A stretch of 8,439 bases of DNA from Coriobacteriia bacterium (GTDB lineage Bacteria; Actinomycetota; Coriobacteriia; Coriobacteriales; UBA8131): the NCBI GenBank assembly GCA_009781535.1, contig WQXX01000043.1, positions 1-8,439 on the forward strand. Direction: 5' to 3'. Below are positions 5,799 to 8,439 of this stretch, piece after piece. The notes beneath the pieces are model-generated. The model saw only the letters and a list, made by a program, of their open reading frames with translations. It did not search any database and had not been told where the DNA came from. Made by a program: the position numbers and the translations under genes. Within the stretch, counting starts at the first letter, position 1; every line of letters starts with the position of its first letter.

Positions 5799-5837
5799 AG
5801 CCGCCCGGCGCTCGTTGGAAACGAGTGCCGGGCGGCT
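5799..5837 (-). terminator. tsf (rpsB-tsf operon) intrinsic terminator
   Basis: A 17-bp stem with arms 5799-5815 and 5821-5837 and one mismatch, and loop TGGAA. It stands 18 nt after the tsf stop. In the minus-strand transcript the stem runs into UUUCGUUUG, a U-rich tail suitable for intrinsic termination. Its arms recur at 1505-1542. Confidence 0.8.
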
Positions 5838-5855
5838 ACTGATAATCAATGGAAA

Positions 5856-6728
5856 CTACTGTTGCCCGAGGGCAAAACGCTCGAAGCTCACAACATCGAT
5901 CGTGGTGCCAAGCTCCTTGGCGTTCTTGTTGATATACGCGCGCACCGTCGTTTCAGGATCCTTGATGAAAGCCTGCTCAAGCAGGGCGCTTTCCTTGAAG
6001 AACTTCTCCAGACGACCTTGCGCCATCTTCACTTGGATGCTCTCTGGTTTGCCAGACTCAGCAGCTTGCGCCTTATAGATCGTCATCTCATGCTCGATGA
6101 TAGCCGGGTCAAAGCTCTCGCGTGAGACGGCGCCTGGGTTAGCAGCCGCAACCTGCATGGCGACGTCCTTGCCGAGTACCTTAAAAGCGCTATCGGCAGC
6201 AACATCGGTATTACCAAGAGCGAACTCGACGAGGATGCCGAGTTTGCCGCCGCCGTGGATATAGCTTGCCAGCGCCCCGTTGTCAGTTGCCTTGCGCACA
6301 AAGCGGCGTACTTGTATGTTCTCGCCGATGGTGTGGATGGCGTCGGTGATGAGCGCATCGATCGTCTCTCCATCAACTATTAGAGCTTTGAGCGCCTCAA
6401 GATCAGCCGGGTTGTTCTCCAGCACCGCTTTGGCGATCTTGGCGGTAAATGTGACGAAGTTGTCGGTGCGTGAGACAAAATCAGTCTCACAGTTGATCTC
6501 GACAAGAGCGCCGGCAGACGCATCGTCGGTAAGTACAGCGACGACCAGACCATCGTTGGTTGCACGGCCAGCTTTCTTTGCAGCTACCGCCAGCCCACGT
6601 GTGCGCAGGACATCGACCGCAGCATCGATATCGCCGTCGGCCTCGGTGAGCGCCTTCTTACATTCCATCATGCCTGCGCCTGTCATCTCGCGCAGTTCTT
6701 TAACCATTTGTGCAGTTATCTCAGCCAT
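5856..6728 (-). CDS. tsf: Translation elongation factor Ts
   Basis: A 290-residue EF-Ts, the nucleotide exchange factor that releases GDP from EF-Tu. The N-terminal UBA-like module (1-55) reads MVKELREMTGAGMMECKKAL, followed by DGDIDAAVDVLRTRGL; the core contains the signature NCETDFVSRTDNF (79-91) whose TDF segment contacts EF-Tu. The C-terminal dimerisation part includes IHTIGEN, SYIHGGGKLGILVEF and SGKPESIQVKMAQGRLEKFF (225-244). All expected blocks are present. It starts 12 nt after the rpsB stop, with GAGGA 6 nt before the ATG, so it is co-transcribed with rpsB. Val233 stands where Glu is usual in the family. The gene ends at the terminator hairpin at 5799-5837. Confidence 0.97.
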   Translation of the reverse strand: MAEITAQMVKELREMTGAGMMECKKALTEADGDIDAAVDVLRTRGLAVAAKKAGRATNDGLVVAVLTDDASAGALVEINCETDFVSRTDNFVTFTAKIAKAVLENNPADLEALKALIVDGETIDALITDAIHTIGENIQVRRFVRKATDNGALASYIHGGGKLGILVEFALGNTDVAADSAFKVLGKDVAMQVAAANPGAVSRESFDPAIIEHEMTIYKAQAAESGKPESIQVKMAQGRLEKFFKESALLEQAFIKDPETTVRAYINKNAKELGTTIDVVSFERFALGQQ

Positions 6729-6740
6729 GGTTTATCCTCT

Positions 6741-7589
6741 CTATTGGATATCTGTGTTTTCATCGGCGGCATCTGCCGCAACGCTGTCATCAGCGTCGGC
6801 ATTTGCCTCAGAGCGCTCGGCATCCGTATCATCAGGATCAGCCGAAGCCCTGTACACTACTGCGCCAGCACTTGCGGCGAGCATCTCCGCAACCGTCACG
6901 CTGCCGCCTGTCGCGCCGGCGATGGCAGCATCAGCGATGACCTCGCACATTAGGTTGACCGAACGGATCGCGTCATCGTTGCCCGGAATGCCGATATCGA
7001 CTTCATCGGGGTCGGCATTCGTATCAAGTATTCCGATGACCGGGATGCCGAGGCGGTGCGCCTCATGGATGGCGATCTCCTCGCGCTTAGTGTCGACGAC
7101 AAAGATGGCATCCGGTACTGCGGTCATATTGCGCACGCCGTTGAGGTTGGCTTGGAGCTTGCCGAGCTCCTTGCGCAAGATGATCTGCTCCTTTTTTGGC
7201 AGGGCAGCCATGCGGCCGTCCTCGTCCATAGCCTCGAGCTCTTCCATATAAGTCACACGGGAGCGGATGGTAACGAAGTTCGTAAGCATACCGCCAAGCC
7301 AACGGTTGTTGACATAGGGCATGTTGCTGCGGATGGCGTTGGAAGAAATCGGCTCCTGCGCCTGCTTCTTCGTGCCGACGAACAGCAGCGTGCCGCCCTT
7401 GGACGTAAGGTCCTTGACAAAGGTATAGGCATTGTCAAGCTCGATGAGGGTCCGTTTGAGATTGATGATGTAGATGCCGTTACGATCGCCGAAGATATAC
7501 GGCTTCATCTTGGGATTCCACCTGCGGGTCTGATGCCCGAAGTGGACGGCTGCTCCGAGCAGCGCCTGAATGTTGACAGGTTGTGCCAT
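6741..7589 (-). CDS. rpsB: 30S ribosomal protein S2
   Basis: A 282-residue S2, a structural protein of the small subunit needed for S1 docking in many bacteria. Hallmarks are AAVHFGHQTRRWNPKMKPYIFG (13-34), GTLLFVGTKKQAQEPI (66-81), MPYVNNRWLGGMLTNF (90-105) and PDAIFVVDTKRE with IPVIGILDTNADPD (159-195). The ATG at 7589 is set by the family N-terminus and an AAGGAG (7595-7600 complement) 5 nt upstream; the frame stays open another 62 codons into the leader, but that part is not S2. After about residue 245 comes an Asp/Ala-rich acidic tail (13 acidic residues in the last 30), absent from the S2 of E. coli. It is the first gene of the rpsB-tsf operon. Confidence 0.97.
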   Translation of the reverse strand: MAQPVNIQALLGAAVHFGHQTRRWNPKMKPYIFGDRNGIYIINLKRTLIELDNAYTFVKDLTSKGGTLLFVGTKKQAQEPISSNAIRSNMPYVNNRWLGGMLTNFVTIRSRVTYMEELEAMDEDGRMAALPKKEQIILRKELGKLQANLNGVRNMTAVPDAIFVVDTKREEIAIHEAHRLGIPVIGILDTNADPDEVDIGIPGNDDAIRSVNLMCEVIADAAIAGATGGSVTVAEMLAASAGAVVYRASADPDDTDAERSEANADADDSVAADAADENTDIQ

Positions 7590-7856
7590 TGTTACTCCTT
7601 CTTTTGTTGTTTGGGAAGCAGCGCCCCGCACGATGTCTGTCGTGCAAAAGGATCCTGCCTCCGCCCTCTGCCCGGATCGACCTCCGCTGCCGCAACCAGC
7701 GCCGTTTGAATGAATGCCGGTTTTCTCCAGCTTTCCAGCTAAAAACCAGCCGTCCATTGCTCCGGCACCAGCCACTTGCGGGCGAAGTCCCCACGAGAAG
7801 CGTTTTGCGTGTTAGGCGCTTGCTACCTCTCTTTGGCATGTGTGATAGACGAACCC
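7590..7856 (-). promoter_or_regulatory. Long rpsB 5' leader with RNA stems (possible S2 autoregulation)
   Basis: About 265 nt of untranslated leader lie between the predicted rpsB transcription start and its ATG. Two stems are clear. One has arms 7716-7724 and 7742-7750 (GCTGGTTTT with AAAACCGGC in the RNA, one G-U pair) around a 17-nt loop containing the repeat AGCTGGAAAGCTGG. The other has arms 7628-7633 and 7640-7645 (GCACGA/UCGUGC, 6-nt loop), about 40 nt before the start codon. In other bacteria S2 represses its own mRNA through the leader; whether this leader does so is inferred. A reading frame beginning MPKRGSKRL crosses it but overlaps rpsB and looks accidental. Confidence 0.45.
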
Positions 7857-7860
7857 GCTA

Positions 7861-7888
7861 ATGATACCAGAAACCCTGGCTCGTGCAA
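7861..7888 (-). promoter_or_regulatory. rpsB-tsf operon promoter (extended -10)
   Basis: On the minus strand TTGCAC (7883-7888 complement) and TATCAT (7861-7866 complement) stand 16 bp apart, and TG one base before the hexamer makes an extended -10 (TGGTATCAT). Transcription would begin near 7854. The site lies between the terminator of the upstream gene and rpsB, as expected for an operon promoter. Confidence 0.65.
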
Positions 7889-7986
7889 GGCTCGTATTGA
7901 CGTTTAACGGGAGAGCGCGCGATGGTTGGGTTTAGGGATGGAGGTTTGGTGTTAGGGGTCGAGGGACGATTCTTGCTGTACGGTTC

Positions 7987-8026
7987 ACGCCCCGCCTGCG
8001 CTGGCAAGCCAGCGCAGGCGGGGCGT
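7987..8026. terminator. Strong GC hairpin behind the ECF S-component gene
   Basis: A perfect stem with arms 7988-8005 (CGCCCCGCCTGCGCTGGC) and 8008-8025, extended by one A-T pair, begins a few bases after the stop of the minus-strand gene. It lacks a T-tract on the minus strand, but its strength and place suggest a terminator or an mRNA 3'-end stabiliser isolating that gene from rpsB. Confidence 0.7.
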
Positions 8027-8029
8027 TCA

Positions 8030-8439
8030 CTATTCGATACCGTATTTGCGCTTGAGCCGATGGAGTTTTTTGCGCCATGGCATATAGAGCGGTATGAGGA
8101 ATACTACCGTGGCAATCGCATGTGCAAGCGAGGCGAGAAGACCGGCTGAGTATGCGACCGCGGCGGCGGCAAGAGTCGTCTCCCCCACAAAACCGATAAA
8201 GAAGTAGGTGTCAAGAAGCAAGCCGTAACAAATCGGCGCGATGAATCCGCACACGTAGACGAGGATCTGGTGCTTGAAGACCCCCTGCTCCTGAAGCGCT
8301 CCGGCTACATAACCCATACAGCCCCATCCATACATCTGCCACGGCGTCCAAGGGCCCTGCCCGAAAAAGAGGTTCGAGACAAGCGCAGCAAGCGCCCCGG
8401 TCATGAAGCCGCTTTGGCGCCCAAAGCACAAGCCCGCCA
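8030..8439 (-). CDS. ECF-type transporter S component-like membrane protein, N-terminus outside window
   Basis: The visible 135 C-terminal residues run off the right edge; in-frame codons continue upstream of the first possible start inside the window, so the true N-terminus is not seen. The segment FMTGALAALVSNLFFGQGPWTPWQMYGWGCMGYVAGAL (start and end of the block near codons 12-50) is characteristic of substrate-binding S components of energy-coupling-factor vitamin transporters: a helix with small residues, then the GPWTPWQM turn, then another helix. Three more hydrophobic helices follow, and a basic tail (WRKKLHRLKRKYG) probably lies in the cytoplasm. S components bind a vitamin and are driven by a shared EcfT/A module; none is visible here, so the substrate cannot be named. 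It points toward rpsB but is separated by the hairpin at 7987-8026. Confidence 0.75.
   Translation of the reverse strand, partial: AGLCFGRQSGFMTGALAALVSNLFFGQGPWTPWQMYGWGCMGYVAGALQEQGVFKHQILVYVCGFIAPICYGLLLDTYFFIGFVGETTLAAAAVAYSAGLLASLAHAIATVVFLIPLYMPWRKKLHRLKRKYGIE

Noticed and set aside
6280..7251. 323-codon plus-strand open frame over tsf and rpsB
   Set aside because: It is antisense to two unmistakable core genes, is Ser/Ala-rich low-complexity translation, and is a G+C-driven shadow.
7590..7775. 62-codon N-terminal extension of S2
   Set aside because: S2 proteins begin at MAQPVNIQALL; AAGGAG is correctly spaced for ATG 7589, and the extension lies in the leader.
7480..7839. 119-codon minus-strand frame beginning MPKRGSKRLTRKTL in the rpsB leader
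   Set aside because: It overlaps the start of rpsB in another frame and shows no convincing ribosome site; Arg-rich composition fits chance in G+C-rich DNA.

Overview
The window most likely comes from a bacterium of the actinobacterial class Coriobacteriia or a close relative. This is an inference from the character of the rpsB-tsf pair (including the Asp/Ala-rich tail on S2), the type of toxin-antitoxin genes, and base composition that is clearly higher in G+C in the core genes than in the middle of the window. No database search was possible, so the genus is left open.

Layout. The right end (about 5.8-8.4 kb, all on the minus strand) is core genome: a truncated membrane protein resembling an ECF-transporter S component, a strong GC hairpin behind it, then an extended -10 promoter, a leader of roughly 265 nt, rpsB (ribosomal protein S2), tsf (EF-Ts) and a terminator hairpin. 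The left 5.8 kb is accessory. From the left edge it holds a HigBA toxin-antitoxin module (minus strand, HigA cut by the window edge) with a perfect palindromic operator; a structured intergenic stretch; and a divergent RelB/RelE-type module (plus strand) whose antitoxin appears to be frameshifted by one base near its N-terminus. Next come a GC-rich hairpin, a 15-codon relic of a second tsf gene, a zinc-ribbon + LURP-one-related protein, a SWIM zinc-finger protein, and a divergent P-loop kinase resembling shikimate kinase. Last is a 260-bp stretch with a candidate 44-codon small ORF on the minus strand.

How it fits together. The 3' side of tsf looks like an insertion or recombination hot spot. 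Nearly the same GC hairpin stands directly behind tsf and again 4.3 kb to the left, where it is followed by a short tsf-derived coding fragment that differs from the resident tsf almost only at third codon positions. The cargo between these two copies is the LURP-one, SWIM and kinase genes; the two TA modules lie just outside. This suggests successive gene gain and loss beside a conserved ribosomal operon. No complete undescribed system is proved here. The points most worth checking are the tsf ghost with its hairpin pair, the frameshifted antitoxin next to an intact toxin, and a perfect 35-bp palindrome abutting a consensus TATAAT box ahead of the small ORF.
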